Shown here piece after piece: positions 35,322 to 44,900 of a stretch of 45,568 nt of DNA. The notes below the pieces were generated by a model. It made no database searches and was not told the DNA's origin. It was given only the letters and a program-made list of their open reading frames with translations. This stretch comes from Candidatus Poribacteria bacterium (lineage in GTDB: Bacteria > Poribacteria > WGA-4E > UBA9662): assembly GCA_030748495.1 (NCBI GenBank), contig JASMLX010000046.1:1-45568 (forward strand), given 5' to 3'. Position 1 is the first letter of the stretch. Each line of letters begins with the position of its first letter. The position numbers and the translations under genes were made by a program.

Positions 35322-36149
35322 ATGCAACACCAATTGACCATTAACAACCTCCATGCCGATGTAAATGGAGAAGAAATTTTAACAGGGGTTGACTTAACCA
35401 TTCGCTCTGGCGAGATTCATGCCATGATGGGGCCAAACGGCTCTGGGAAGAGCACGCTGGCCAACACCTTGATGGGGCACCCTAGCTATAAAGTGACCTC
35501 CGGTGCCGTCACTTTTGATGGTCAAGACCTGATCGAATTGGAAGCAGACGAACGCGCCAAAATGGGACTATTCCTGGCTTTTCAGTACCCAATGGCGATT
35601 CCCGGCGTCACCATGGCCAACTTTCTCCGGCTGGCAGTCAGCTCTGTCCGCAATAATGGAACATCTGATTCTACTACTACCTCCTTGATTCCGATGCGAG
35701 AGTTTCGTCAGGAACTCCGTCAAAAGATGAAGAAACTGGGCATTGATGAAGCTTTTGCTCGTCGCTACCTAAATGATGGGTTTTCTGGTGGTGAAAAGAA
35801 ACGGGCTGAAATCCTGCAATTGGCAATGCTAGAGCCTAAAATTGCCATTCTGGATGAGACGGATTCCGGTTTGGATATCGATGCAGTACGCATCGTTGGT
35901 GAGAGTGTCAATCAATTGATTGGTTCCGATTTGGGCGTTTTGGTGATTACGCACTATCCTCGACTACTCAGTTATATTAAGCCGGATCATGTCCATATCA
36001 TTTTGGGCGGACGAGTGGTTGAGTCCGGTGGGTGGGAATTAGCGGAACAACTCGAAGCCGAAGGCTACGACGCCATACGTGAAAAGTATAAAGAAGTAGA
36101 TCTGGATACAAAGGAACAGTATACGAATACTGTTCCTGCTAACGTGTAG
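35322..36149 (+). CDS. sufC: Fe-S cluster assembly ATPase SufC
   Basis: 275 residues from ATG 35322. A TTG at 35280 in the same frame overlaps the moaA stop and is an alternative start. ABC-type ATPase of the SufBC2D scaffold. Walker A GPNGSGKST, signature LNDGFSGGEKKRAEILQ, Walker B IAILDETDSGLDID, and the H-loop in LVITHYPRLL. Close spacing to moaA and sufB (18 nt) shows one operon. GGAG lies 14 nt before the ATG, rather far. Confidence 0.97.
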   Translation: MQHQLTINNLHADVNGEEILTGVDLTIRSGEIHAMMGPNGSGKSTLANTLMGHPSYKVTSGAVTFDGQDLIELEADERAKMGLFLAFQYPMAIPGVTMANFLRLAVSSVRNNGTSDSTTTSLIPMREFRQELRQKMKKLGIDEAFARRYLNDGFSGGEKKRAEILQLAMLEPKIAILDETDSGLDIDAVRIVGESVNQLIGSDLGVLVITHYPRLLSYIKPDHVHIILGGRVVESGGWELAEQLEAEGYDAIREKYKEVDLDTKEQYTNTVPANV

Positions 36150-36167
36150 GGAACGGCAAGGGGAGCA

Positions 36168-37574
36168 ATGATGGCAATTAACAAAGCACAACCAGACATA
36201 GGTAACTATAAATACGGTTTTAGCGATGACATCAAACCCGTTTATAAATCGCAAAAAGGGCTTAGCGAAAAGGTAATCCACCAGTTGAGTGACATCAAAA
36301 ATGAACCTGACTGGATGCGTCAGTATCGCCTGGAGGCTTACCAGATTTTCAAAGATAAGCCTGATCTCGATTGGGGAGGCGATCTTTCGCAGCTCGATTA
36401 CGACGATATCTACTACTACGTTAAGGCCTCGGATCGGGAAGAGAGAAGCTGGGATGATGTGCCTGATGACATCAAAAATACCTTTGACCGGCTGGGGATA
36501 CCGGAAGCCGAGCAGAAATTCCTGTCCGGTGTCGGTGCCCAATACGATTCTGAGGTCGTCTACCACAGCATCGAAGAGGAGCTGGATAAAATTGGTGTCA
36601 TTTTTATGAGTACCGACCAGGCCTTACAGGAACATCCAGATCTGTTTCGCGAATACTTCGGCACGGTGATCCCCTCTGCTGACAACAAATTTGCCGCTTT
36701 GAACAGTGCTGTCTGGAGTGGGGGGAGTTTCATCTACGTTCCACCGGGAGTCAAGGTCAGTTATCCGTTGCAGGCCTATTTCCGGATTAACACGGAAAAT
36801 ATGGGGCAGTTCGAGCGAACATTAATTATCGCAGACGAAGGGGCTGAGGTTCACTATGTCGAAGGATGTACAGCTCCTATTTATACCAGTGAATCTCTGC
36901 ATAGTGCGGTGGTCGAGATCATCTGTAAGCCCAAATCGAGAGTTCGTTACACAACCATCCAGAATTGGGCCAACAACATCTACAATCTAGTAACCAAGCG
37001 AGCCATGGCTCACGAGGATGCCACCATGGAGTGGGTAGACGGTAATTTGGGCTCCAAGCTAACCATGAAATACCCTAGTGTTTACATGGTGGGCGAAAGA
37101 GCGCACGGCGAAATCCTGTCCATTGCTTTCGCTAGCCAGGGACAACACCAAGATGCCGGTGGAAAAGTAGTACACTTAGCTCCAAATACAACCTCCAAAA
37201 TCACTTCTAAATCAATTAGCAAAGATGGTGGTAGAGCTACCTACCGTGGGCTGTTAAAAGTTGGCAGTGGTGCCGCCAACTGCAAATCCAATGTGGTTTG
37301 CGACGCCCTGATCTTGGATCCCGAATCTCAGTCCGACACCTACCCCTACATCGAAATCGACGAACAGGACGTTACCATCGAACACGAAGCCCGTGTCAGT
37401 AAGATTGGTGAAGAACAATTGTTCTACCTGATGAGCCGGGGTATTTCAGAAGAAGATGCCTCGACCATGATCGTCAATGGGTTCATCGAGCCGCTGGTCA
37501 AAGAATTACCGATGGAATACGCGGTTGAAATGAATCGATTGATCCAGTTACAAATGGAGGGATCTGTTGGCTAG
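36168..37574 (+). CDS. sufB: Fe-S cluster assembly scaffold SufB
   Basis: 468 residues, full length, starting at one of two adjacent ATG codons (36168 or 36171) after AGGGGAG. SufB is the scaffold on which clusters form with SufC and SufD. Family stretches: [73 protein letters not shown], and the C-terminal [13 protein letters not shown] with the conserved Cys, then [21 protein letters not shown]. The sufD start is 26 nt downstream. Confidence 0.97.
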   Translation: MMAINKAQPDIGNYKYGFSDDIKPVYKSQKGLSEKVIHQLSDIKNEPDWMRQYRLEAYQIFKDKPDLDWGGDLSQLDYDDIYYYVKASDREERSWDDVPDDIKNTFDRLGIPEAEQKFLSGVGAQYDSEVVYHSIEEELDKIGVIFMSTDQALQEHPDLFREYFGTVIPSADNKFAALNSAVWSGGSFIYVPPGVKVSYPLQAYFRINTENMGQFERTLIIADEGAEVHYVEGCTAPIYTSESLHSAVVEIICKPKSRVRYTTIQNWANNIYNLVTKRAMAHEDATMEWVDGNLGSKLTMKYPSVYMVGERAHGEILSIAFASQGQHQDAGGKVVHLAPNTTSKITSKSISKDGGRATYRGLLKVGSGAANCKSNVVCDALILDPESQSDTYPYIEIDEQDVTIEHEARVSKIGEEQLFYLMSRGISEEDASTMIVNGFIEPLVKELPMEYAVEMNRLIQLQMEGSVG

Positions 37575-37600
37575 CCACTCTCACGCCAACTGCAATAACA

Positions 37601-39022
37601 TTGATAGCATCAAATTTAACCGACCCAGATTTAACTGACGCGGATAAAGAATCAGTACCCCAGATGGTAACCACGGAAAACGGGAATACCACCACGGTTC
37701 TTGGTCAAGCGGCCTTTTCCTCCAATTACATCGCGTCTACATTTGTGAGTCAAGGCGAACCGCAGTGGATGCTGAATCGTCGGTCCGACGCTTTTGAGCA
37801 GTTTCGCACTACGCCAATGCCAAGTACGGAGTTAGAAGCGTGGAGACGGACGGATATCCGGGGATTATCGATTGACAATTTTCATCCTCCGACACCAGAC
37901 ACTTTGGACTCAACGTTAGTCCAGCAAATTCCGCATGATTCTGATCAACAGGTTGGCCTGCTTGTTCAACAAAATGGTGTTATACTGAACTCAGTTAATT
38001 CAAATAGGGGCGTATATTTCGCTGATCTCCAGACAGCACTCAAAGAAAAGCCAGGCTTGGTCGAGACCTATCTGGGGCAGGCGATCCAACAAAGCCAAAC
38101 CTACAGCAGAAATCGTTTCGAGGTGATGCATAACGCCTTTATGAAAGGCGGGTATGTACTTTATTTGCCGGCAGGAGCTGTCGTGGAAGATCCGTTTCAG
38201 GTCTTCATAACGCTAAACGGAGACGCGGTAGCCGATTTCTCGCACACGCTGATTATTGCGGAAGCCAACAGTCAAGCCACGATTTTTGAGGAGTTTCGCT
38301 CCACCGCGGATAAGGATCCGGCCCTTCATTGTGGGGCAGTAGAGATCTTTTTATCTCCCAATGCACACCTAAACTTCGTACAAATTCAAGGCTGGAACCA
38401 GAAAACCTGGCACTTTTCCACCCAGCGCGCAATCGTTGAGCGTGACGCTAATCTTCGTTGGGTAACCACTTGTCTGGGTAGTCGGTTAACCAAGATTGAT
38501 CAACTGGTTGAGTTGACGGGCACAGGTGCCAATGCGGATATGCTGGGTTTGGCGTTGGCCGATAAACGACAGCATATAGATGTGCATACCTACCAGAAAC
38601 ACGCGGCACCACATACGACCAGTGATCTCCTTTATCGGAACGTACTTACCGATCGATCTCGGACAGTTTGGCGCGGCATGATCGAAGTGGTCCAAGATGC
38701 CCAAAACATTGACGCCTACCAAAAAAATGACAACCTTCTACTGAGTAAACACGCCCGGGCAGATACGATCCCTGGACTGGAAATATTAGCTGACGAAGTT
38801 CGCTGTACACACGGGGCAACTGCGGGGCAAATTGACCCAGAGCAGATCTACTATCTGATGAGCCGGGGTTTGCCCCAGCACTGGGCAGAAGAAGTGATCG
38901 TTTCTGGATTCCTCGAACCGGTATTACAACGAATTCCGTCAAATGACTTGAGAAACCGGCTAGAGCAGTCGATTTCCCATAAACTAGAAAAGGATGCAAC
39001 CCCTGTATCCGCCAAGCAATGA
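37601..39022 (+). CDS. sufD: Fe-S cluster assembly protein SufD
   Basis: Up to 473 residues. The same beta-helix fold as SufB: TELEAWRRTDIRG at the N-side, GGYVLYLPAGAVVEDPFQ, HTLIIAEANSQATIFEEF, SKHARADTIPGLEILADEV, and CTHGATAGQIDPEQIYYLMSRG, whose His is the conserved SufD ligand position. The start is uncertain: TTG 37601 has no ribosome site; ATG 37664 is an alternative. Translation may be coupled to sufB. Confidence 0.93.
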   Translation: MIASNLTDPDLTDADKESVPQMVTTENGNTTTVLGQAAFSSNYIASTFVSQGEPQWMLNRRSDAFEQFRTTPMPSTELEAWRRTDIRGLSIDNFHPPTPDTLDSTLVQQIPHDSDQQVGLLVQQNGVILNSVNSNRGVYFADLQTALKEKPGLVETYLGQAIQQSQTYSRNRFEVMHNAFMKGGYVLYLPAGAVVEDPFQVFITLNGDAVADFSHTLIIAEANSQATIFEEFRSTADKDPALHCGAVEIFLSPNAHLNFVQIQGWNQKTWHFSTQRAIVERDANLRWVTTCLGSRLTKIDQLVELTGTGANADMLGLALADKRQHIDVHTYQKHAAPHTTSDLLYRNVLTDRSRTVWRGMIEVVQDAQNIDAYQKNDNLLLSKHARADTIPGLEILADEVRCTHGATAGQIDPEQIYYLMSRGLPQHWAEEVIVSGFLEPVLQRIPSNDLRNRLEQSISHKLEKDATPVSAKQ

Positions 39023-39078
39023 ATGATTACTAACGAAGCAACATATTCATTGTTACATGCAAAAAAGGAGTATACGAA

Positions 39079-39438
39079 GTGAACCAACCTAAAATCACCG
39101 GTTATATGAAACCACAGTGTGGATGGAGCCGTGGTGTGCGGGCTGTTTTTGAAAAATATGGCTTGGCATACGACGATCTCGATATCATTAACAATTCTGG
39201 CAACTTCCAGGAAATGGTCGAGAAAACAGGCCAAACCCTGCAGCCCTGCATTCAGATTGATGATATTATGCTAGTCGATGTCGATGGCGACGAAGTTGAA
39301 GCCTATTTACTACAAGAAAAAATTGTTGAGCCAAACGACACTGAGGTGGGAGTCGCTACCAACAGCGCCTGCTCCGACGAAGAGCACGACGCTATGCGAC
39401 AAGCTGCAGCGACAAACTGGACCAGCTTTTCTAGCTAA
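39079..39438 (+). CDS. Monothiol glutaredoxin-like protein (CGWS) in the suf operon
   Basis: 119 residues from GTG with AAGGAG 8 nt upstream. Glutaredoxin fold: active site QCGWSRGV, cis-Pro region LQPCIQIDD, and VDGDEVEAYL. The CxxS active site is close to the CGFS of iron-sulfur-carrier glutaredoxins, though the KGTP motif is absent. A 25-residue tail (from about 95) contains NSACSDEEHD. Its position between sufD and sufS suggests a cluster carrier in place of SufA, which is absent. Confidence 0.85.
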   Translation: MNQPKITGYMKPQCGWSRGVRAVFEKYGLAYDDLDIINNSGNFQEMVEKTGQTLQPCIQIDDIMLVDVDGDEVEAYLLQEKIVEPNDTEVGVATNSACSDEEHDAMRQAAATNWTSFSS

Positions 39439-39441
39439 ATC

Positions 39442-40647
39442 TTGAACTGCCGAAGCGATTTCGCAATCCTTACCGATTCACCCGACGGCACGGCCTACTT
39501 GGATAGTGCAGCCACAAGCCTGACTCCCGATTGTGTACTGGAAAAAGTAAACCGGTACTATCGGTATTACAACGCTAACATTCATCGTGGCATTCATAAC
39601 TGGGCCGAGAAGGCAACGGTAGAATACGAAGCGGTCCGTCCGATTGTGGGCGATTTCATTCAAATGGGTACTACTACTGTTAAGGATTGCGAAATCGTTT
39701 TTAGCAGCGGTACCACACACAGTATCAACCTAGTTGCTAACAGCTTTTGTGCTGACTGGGACTCGGATGATCAGGTGATTATTAGCGAGGCTGAGCATCA
39801 CGCCAATATTGTTCCCTGGCAACAGCTTCGAGATCGTAGCGGTGTTAAACTTCAAGTCGTTTTTCTGGACGAAAAAGGGCAAATTGATCTAGGCCACTTA
39901 GAAGATCTGCTGAAGCGTGGAACCAGGCGTTCGTTGGTTGCTACCAGTATTTTGCCCAATGCCACCGGCATCTTGCAGGATTGGCAACAGATCGGTCAAT
40001 TGTCCAAAATGTATGACGCCACTGTTCTTTTCGACGGAGCACAGAGCGTCCCCCGGATTCAAACCGATGTTTCGGTTTGTGATTTTTTGGTTTTTAGCGG
40101 GCATAAGATTTATGGGCCAACGGGTGTTGGCGTCCTCTACGCTCGGCAGGGACTCCTTGATGATGCCCCTCCCTACATGAGCGGTGGCGATATGATCAAA
40201 ACCGTTAATTTTGCCGAAACCACTTTTAATATCATGCCATGGCGGTATGAAGCGGGGACACAGAATATCGCTGGTGTCATCGGTTTGGGGCGCGCGATTC
40301 AGTGGGTTCAAGAACAAGGAATTGATAATATCACAGCCCACGAAGCAATGATTTCCGACTACGCACAGGAAGCCCTCAAATCGGTCGATCGAGTTTCGGT
40401 TTTTTTCCCGGATTCATCCAAACTGGGATTAATTGTCTTCGCCGTGGATAATGCACAAAGTAGCGATGTGGCAACGTTATTAAATGCACAGCAGGTAGCC
40501 GTCAGAAGCGGCTATCTATGCGCTGAACCAATCCTGAGGAATCGGCTTGGCCGAGGCGTCATCCGGGCTAGTTTTGGTTGCTATACCACAACTGAAGAGA
40601 TCGATCGCCTGATCACGGCACTGCAAAAGTCGTTGCAGACCTTATAG
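39442..40647 (+). CDS. sufS: Cysteine desulfurase SufS
   Basis: 401 residues from TTG 39442, three bases after the glutaredoxin stop. PLP enzyme that removes sulfur from cysteine. AYLDSAATSLTP at the N-terminus, EAEHHANIVPWQ (His over the PLP ring), LFDGAQSVP, PLP lysine K222 (FSGHKIYGPTG), and the persulfide Cys C360 (RSGYLCAEPIL), the group II motif. Confidence 0.96.
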   Translation: MNCRSDFAILTDSPDGTAYLDSAATSLTPDCVLEKVNRYYRYYNANIHRGIHNWAEKATVEYEAVRPIVGDFIQMGTTTVKDCEIVFSSGTTHSINLVANSFCADWDSDDQVIISEAEHHANIVPWQQLRDRSGVKLQVVFLDEKGQIDLGHLEDLLKRGTRRSLVATSILPNATGILQDWQQIGQLSKMYDATVLFDGAQSVPRIQTDVSVCDFLVFSGHKIYGPTGVGVLYARQGLLDDAPPYMSGGDMIKTVNFAETTFNIMPWRYEAGTQNIAGVIGLGRAIQWVQEQGIDNITAHEAMISDYAQEALKSVDRVSVFFPDSSKLGLIVFAVDNAQSSDVATLLNAQQVAVRSGYLCAEPILRNRLGRGVIRASFGCYTTTEEIDRLITALQKSLQTL

Positions 40648-40669
40648 CTCCTCCTACATCTCAGCTATA

Positions 40670-41074
40670 GTGATGATGATCACAGAAGAGATCCAGGATA
40701 TCCGACAGCTACTGGAAGATTGTCCGGATGACCTCACTAAATATCAAACGATCATTGAAATGGGAGATGATCTTGACCCCTATCCTGAATCATATAAGCT
40801 GGATGAACTCAAAGTATCAGGCTGCCAAAGTGATCTTTGGCTTTATGCCGAACATCACGGTGACTGTTTACATATGATCGCGACCAGCGACGCTGTCATT
40901 GTTCGTGGTTTGGTGGCTATTGTTTTTCAGATATTAAACGATCGCCCTCGGCAAGAAATTCGAGACTTCGACGCGGCTCTTCTAGCTCAACTGGGCATTC
41001 AAAATATAGTAACGCCTGGTCGGCAGAATGGTATCGGAAGCCTGATTAACCGAATCAAATTATTAGCAAGTTAA
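40670..41074 (+). CDS. sufE: Sulfur acceptor SufE
   Basis: 132-134 residues; the start is one of GTG 40670, ATG 40673 or ATG 40676. It takes the persulfide from SufS. The acceptor Cys is C52 in KVSGCQSDLWL (numbering from the GTG). YQTIIEMGDDLDP and RGLVAIVFQIL fit the family. It sits 22 nt after sufS and 7 nt before the Rieske gene. Confidence 0.95.
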   Translation: MMMITEEIQDIRQLLEDCPDDLTKYQTIIEMGDDLDPYPESYKLDELKVSGCQSDLWLYAEHHGDCLHMIATSDAVIVRGLVAIVFQILNDRPRQEIRDFDAALLAQLGIQNIVTPGRQNGIGSLINRIKLLAS

Positions 41075-41081
41075 GAACGAA

Positions 41082-41393
41082 ATGGCAGATTTTTTTAAGG
41101 TGGCAGCGCTAGGTGAAATCCCGCCAGGTGGGAGAAAGCTGGTTGAAGTCGATTTTTTACCGGTAGCTATATTTAACATTGATGGTGAAATTTTCGCGGT
41201 TGAAGATGTTTGTACTCACGATGGTGGTCCATTAGTTGAAGGAGAAGCAGAGGGCGAAGAAATTGTTTGCCCACGCCATGGTGCCCGCTTTAACATCAAA
41301 ACAGGTGAGGCACTTTGTATGCCAGCCTTTGAGCCAATCGAATGTTATCCGGTTAAAATCGAAAACAATGAGATCTTCGTCTGTGTAGACTAA
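41082..41393 (+). CDS. Rieske-type [2Fe-2S] ferredoxin
   Basis: 103 residues, a stand-alone Rieske domain. Ligands C44/H46 (VCTHDGGPL) and C63/H66 (VCPRHGARF). It has no signal peptide, so it is cytosolic and similar to the NirD/BphF-type electron carriers. In many bacteria such a gene accompanies the suf operon; it may supply electrons for assembly. Confidence 0.94.
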   Translation: MADFFKVAALGEIPPGGRKLVEVDFLPVAIFNIDGEIFAVEDVCTHDGGPLVEGEAEGEEIVCPRHGARFNIKTGEALCMPAFEPIECYPVKIENNEIFVCVD

Positions 41394-41460
41394 GTCGCGC
41401 TGCTAACGACTAACGAGATTTTTCCTGATTGAGTTGAGGACATTTTTAGGAGTGTTTATA

Positions 41461-41760
41461 ATGGTTGCAGAAGAAACAGTTATGGAACAATTGAAAGAGG
41501 TTATCGACCCAGACGTTGGTATCAATATCGTTGATATGGGATTGATATACGGGGTCGATATTACAGACGACGCTGTCGAGGTTCAGATGACACTCACCAG
41601 TCCTGCTTGCCCTGCTGCCCCACAACTTGTCAACGGGTCGCAGGCTGTCGTGCAGCAACTTGACGGCGTTGAGACCGTCAATATACATGTCGTCTGGGAA
41701 CCTCGCTGGACACCAGAAATGATGAGTGAGGAGGCCAAGGATGAACTCGGTATTTTTTAG
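41461..41760 (+). CDS. sufT: SufT-like MIP18/DUF59 family Fe-S assembly protein
   Basis: 99 residues from ATG 41461 with AGGAG 8 nt upstream; the frame is open 9 codons further but without support. Typical pattern: LKEVIDPDVGINIVDMGLIYG, MTLTSPACPAAP with its conserved Cys, and a C-terminal VWEPRWTPEMMSEEAKDELG. SufT helps mature Fe-S proteins under high demand. It is the last gene of the suf operon. Confidence 0.94.
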   Translation: MVAEETVMEQLKEVIDPDVGINIVDMGLIYGVDITDDAVEVQMTLTSPACPAAPQLVNGSQAVVQQLDGVETVNIHVVWEPRWTPEMMSEEAKDELGIF

Positions 41761-41888
41761 AGCGGCAGTAGCCCCGCACCCAGTTACTTACCAGGTTGAG
41801 ACTGGTTCCCCGGCTGGAGAGGTTAAGAAGCAACAAGTAAAGCCGAGATCCATATCCAGAAACTATGACTACAGTTAAAATATGGAGT

Positions 41889-41918
41889 GGTGAAGATCAA
41901 GCTCAAGGCCGCTTCACC
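41889..41918. terminator. Weak hairpin between sufT and the convergent repeat lipoprotein gene
   Basis: GGTGAAG (41889-41895) and CTTCACC (41912-41918), 16-nt loop, followed on the plus strand by a T-rich but interrupted tract (TAACTTCTAACTTTGTTTT). It lies between converging genes and may serve as a terminator. Confidence 0.4.
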
Positions 41919-41941
41919 TAACTTCTAACTTTGTTTTAAAA

Positions 41942-43915
41942 CTACGGTTTGGAGACCAGATGGGGGTGATACTGTAGAATGATTCCCAAGTCACCGACAA
42001 TCCAGCCGTGGTGCCGATCAACCATGTAGATGGCATTCAGGTTGTAGGTGGTATCGACCGATTCCGAACGCCACGTCTGTCCGCCATCGATAGTATGTAA
42101 TACCACCCCCTCACCTCCAATTGCCCATCCTTCGTTGCGGTCGAGAAAGAAAACGTCTTTGAGGAAATTTTTGAGACGGCTAGGCTGAATTTGCCAATTT
42201 CGCCCCCCATCATCGGTATGAAAAATTAGTCCGTCAATACCGACCACCCATCCCGTTTGGGCATCGACAAAATAGACGCTATAGAGCCAGCGTTCGCCTA
42301 GTCGTTTTTGGAGTCGCCAATTTTGACCACCGTTTTCGGTATGCAGGATTAATCCACCGTCACCGACAATCCACCCTTCCCGAGGGTTGACGAAATGTAA
42401 CCCAAAAAGATCTCGATTGACACCGCTTTGCTGACGATGCCAGTTTTGGCCCCCATCGGTTGTGTGCAGAATCTCACCGCTGTTACCCGCAATCCAGCCC
42501 AGTTGAGAGTCCAGAAAGTAAAGGCGCAATAGCGCATTTTTGGTGTCAGCCTCCTGAAGTTGCCAGTTTTGACCACCATCTTTGGTATGCAGAATGGTAC
42601 CCCACTCGGCCGTTGCCCAACCCGTTTGTAGGTCGACAAAATGGGTAGACATGAAACACTCCATCGTACCACTGTTCCGTGATTCCCAAAGTTGTCCACC
42701 ATCCAAAGTAATAAAAATCTGGCCCCGATCTCCGACCACATAACCCTGCTCACTTGAAACAAAAGCCAAGTCCGACAACAGGTAACAAGGGGTAGTCTGC
42801 AACTCCCAAACTTGTCCGCCGTCTTTGGTATGAAGAATAGTCCCAAACTCGCCGACAGCCCACCCTTTTTTGGCATCGACAAAATGGACACCCTGTAATA
42901 CCACATCACCGCCGGGGATTTGTCTGTGCCCGCCCCGCTGATGTTGCCACGACTGCCCTCCATCTTTGGTATGTAGTACTACCCCCAAGTCACCGACAAT
43001 CCAACCGTTGTTTGGGTCCGGGAAACTCATCTCAAATAGAATAAAACTATGAAGAGGTTCATCGCCCATCCGTAGTCGCTGACCATAAGCCTCCTCGTGG
43101 CGTTGGTTAGATCCTTCGGTAACGTATTGCCAAGATTGCCCTCCGTCCTGGGTTTTTAAAATGGTTCGCTTATTACCAGTGATCCATCCGCACTGGGCGT
43201 CAGCGAAGTAAACGCTGGAAAGTTCGTAGCCGACTGGACGTTGCCGACCCCAGTTTCGACCTCCATTCTGAGTGTGATAAATATAGCCTTCATAGGTGAC
43301 AATCCATCCCAAATCTGGATTTAAAAAATAGACCCCCCGTAAGGCATGTTCTCGAAAGTCGCCCGGTATTTTTTGCCAGGACTGTCCACCGTCAAGGGTA
43401 TGAAGGAGCAATCCATAATCGCCAATTACCCAACCTTGATCGGTATCAATGAAACATAGGTCATAAAGATTATTAACGGTGTTGGTGGATTGAAAGCGCC
43501 AATTTTCACCCCCATCAAAGGTTGATAAGACAACGCCGTTGTCACCGATGATCCAGCCAATCTGAGCAGTTGTAAATTGAACTTTCCGAAGCGGAAAAAC
43601 GGTTCCACTTTTTTGTGAATGCCAGTTTTTTCCACCATCATACGTTGTCGCTATAATGCTCTCAAGATCTTCGCTGTGTGAACTGCCTTCGTTGTTGCCA
43701 ACAGCCCAACCCTTCTGACCGTTCCAGAAAAATACATCGTAAAACCGGGTTTCCCAATCCGCTTGTCGAATCTGCTTCCAACTTCCACTCCGATGCGGAA
43801 TCTCGGTATCTTGACACCCAATAACCACGTAGAGTAATCCCAGTGCACAAGCGCAGTACGTGGCAAGTACCGCATATTGTAAACAGGTAGAAGAAGGGCG
43901 AGACGGCCTATTCAT
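41942..43915 (-). CDS. Ycf48/BNR-type repeat lipoprotein with 14 repeats
   Basis: 657 residues from ATG 43915 (a GTG at 43930 is also in frame). A signal peptide ends in the lipobox VVIGC (Cys34). The remainder is 14 tandem repeats of about 41-62 residues of the form GWIVGDxGxILHTxDGGQxW, the last one incomplete. This is the photosystem II stability factor Ycf48-like/BNR family of beta-propellers. Fourteen units would make two seven-bladed propellers. Repeat 5 is longer, with an insert around RHEEAYGQRLRMGDEP. A photosystem role is not implied; such proteins are common in non-phototrophs as exported binding proteins. Confidence 0.88.
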   Translation of the reverse strand: MNRPSRPSSTCLQYAVLATYCACALGLLYVVIGCQDTEIPHRSGSWKQIRQADWETRFYDVFFWNGQKGWAVGNNEGSSHSEDLESIIATTYDGGKNWHSQKSGTVFPLRKVQFTTAQIGWIIGDNGVVLSTFDGGENWRFQSTNTVNNLYDLCFIDTDQGWVIGDYGLLLHTLDGGQSWQKIPGDFREHALRGVYFLNPDLGWIVTYEGYIYHTQNGGRNWGRQRPVGYELSSVYFADAQCGWITGNKRTILKTQDGGQSWQYVTEGSNQRHEEAYGQRLRMGDEPLHSFILFEMSFPDPNNGWIVGDLGVVLHTKDGGQSWQHQRGGHRQIPGGDVVLQGVHFVDAKKGWAVGEFGTILHTKDGGQVWELQTTPCYLLSDLAFVSSEQGYVVGDRGQIFITLDGGQLWESRNSGTMECFMSTHFVDLQTGWATAEWGTILHTKDGGQNWQLQEADTKNALLRLYFLDSQLGWIAGNSGEILHTTDGGQNWHRQQSGVNRDLFGLHFVNPREGWIVGDGGLILHTENGGQNWRLQKRLGERWLYSVYFVDAQTGWVVGIDGLIFHTDDGGRNWQIQPSRLKNFLKDVFFLDRNEGWAIGGEGVVLHTIDGGQTWRSESVDTTYNLNAIYMVDRHHGWIVGDLGIILQYHPHLVSKP

Positions 43916-43992
43916 GTTAGGGGTTAACACCGGCGATAGTAACTTTAGTCGGGGAATTAATTTTTCTCATTAGCCAGCGATGATCAATCCTC

Positions 43993-44020
43993 ATTATACT
44001 ATCATCTCGTACAATGTAAA
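43993..44020 (-). promoter_or_regulatory. Predicted promoter of the Ycf48-type lipoprotein
   Basis: Minus strand: TTTACA (44020-44015), 16-nt spacer, TATAAT (43998-43993). The expected start is near 43986, about 70 nt before the ATG. Confidence 0.55.
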
Positions 44021-44214
44021 AACCGAAATATCGATTCCGATTACCAAGAGGCCAACCTATTGCCAGGCCCTCTGAAGCAACAAGAAGAAAGATTAACATG
44101 CCGTGAAATCATCTTTGTAATGTTTTTCTATCTATTGCACGTCTATCGCAGTGTAAACTATCCGCCCTCTTTTTCTCAAATCGCTTGGAAACCGGAGTCA
44201 TTCCATGGATCGCA

Positions 44215-44900
44215 TAGCTAATAAAGGAAGAACGGTTTGTCTGCGTGGCGCGGGTTCCAGTCGCTGGCACAGCCGCTGACACAGTCAATCACATGTTGTA
44301 GGTGAAAATCGTCAACCGTATCGCACTGCACTTCCGGATTGCGCAACGCATCGTTCCTACCGGGCTCAGGATTGCCAGCAACGCAGTCGTCACGAAACCA
44401 GATGGGAATATGCCCAATGTTGGACGGTGTAATAAAACGCACGGTCAAAGCCGAGCTGAGTTAGCCTTGCCGGTTACCGGCTTTGAATGATCAATGCGTT
44501 TGCCGATTAGACTGATCTCTTTACCCACTCCGATCAAGACCTGCATCCTCCAGTGCCAGTTCCAGCGATAACCTCCGGAGTTACCGTCAAAAAGGGCTCT
44601 GCCCAGACCCAGATGCTACTTGCCGAAGACACTTGTGCGACAACCCTGCTTTTTAGGCCAGGAGATCAAATTTTTAGTCAACCTGGCCAGATCAGAGAGT
44701 TACCATAGCCCGGTGGGACGCCTTGGCGTAGATTGGTGCGCCAGGTTAGCGTCTTGTGAGAAGCGTGTACCGCAATGATATGCATATGGAATGTGGTGTG
44801 GACGCATTGTAAAACGTAATTTCTTCTTCCGTAATACGATTGATATCCGGGTTCGGAAAACGGTTTCAAGATCGTTACAGGAGACGTTCTTCCCAACCAA
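44215..44900 (-). pseudogene. Decayed arylsulfatase fragment
   Basis: Minus-strand pieces in different frames follow the order of a sulfatase. The first is a frame near 44680-44896 with TWRTNLRQGVPPGYGNSLIW (compare the usual R-WR-L-QGVL-GY of type I sulfatases). It is followed by stops. Next comes GVGKEISLIGKRIDHSKPVTG near 44480-44560, then FITPSNIGHIPIWFRDDCV, CDTVDDFHLQHV and HADKPFFLY at 44218-44448. The C-X-P/S-X-R active-site region is not preserved and there are several frameshifts and stops. The assignment rests on motif resemblance. Confidence 0.6.

Noticed and set aside
41790..41815. Small inverted repeat ACCAG/CTGGT after sufT as terminator
   Set aside because: Five base pairs only and no T-run; the hairpin at 41889-41918 is the better candidate.
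41942..43915. Photosystem II assembly factor as a sign of phototrophy
   Set aside because: Ycf48-type repeats are widespread in non-phototrophs; no photosynthesis gene occurs in the window.
43917..44099. 60-residue minus-strand frame with a hydrophobic start
   Set aside because: It spans the predicted promoter of the Ycf48-type gene, has no ribosome site and ends in that gene's leader.
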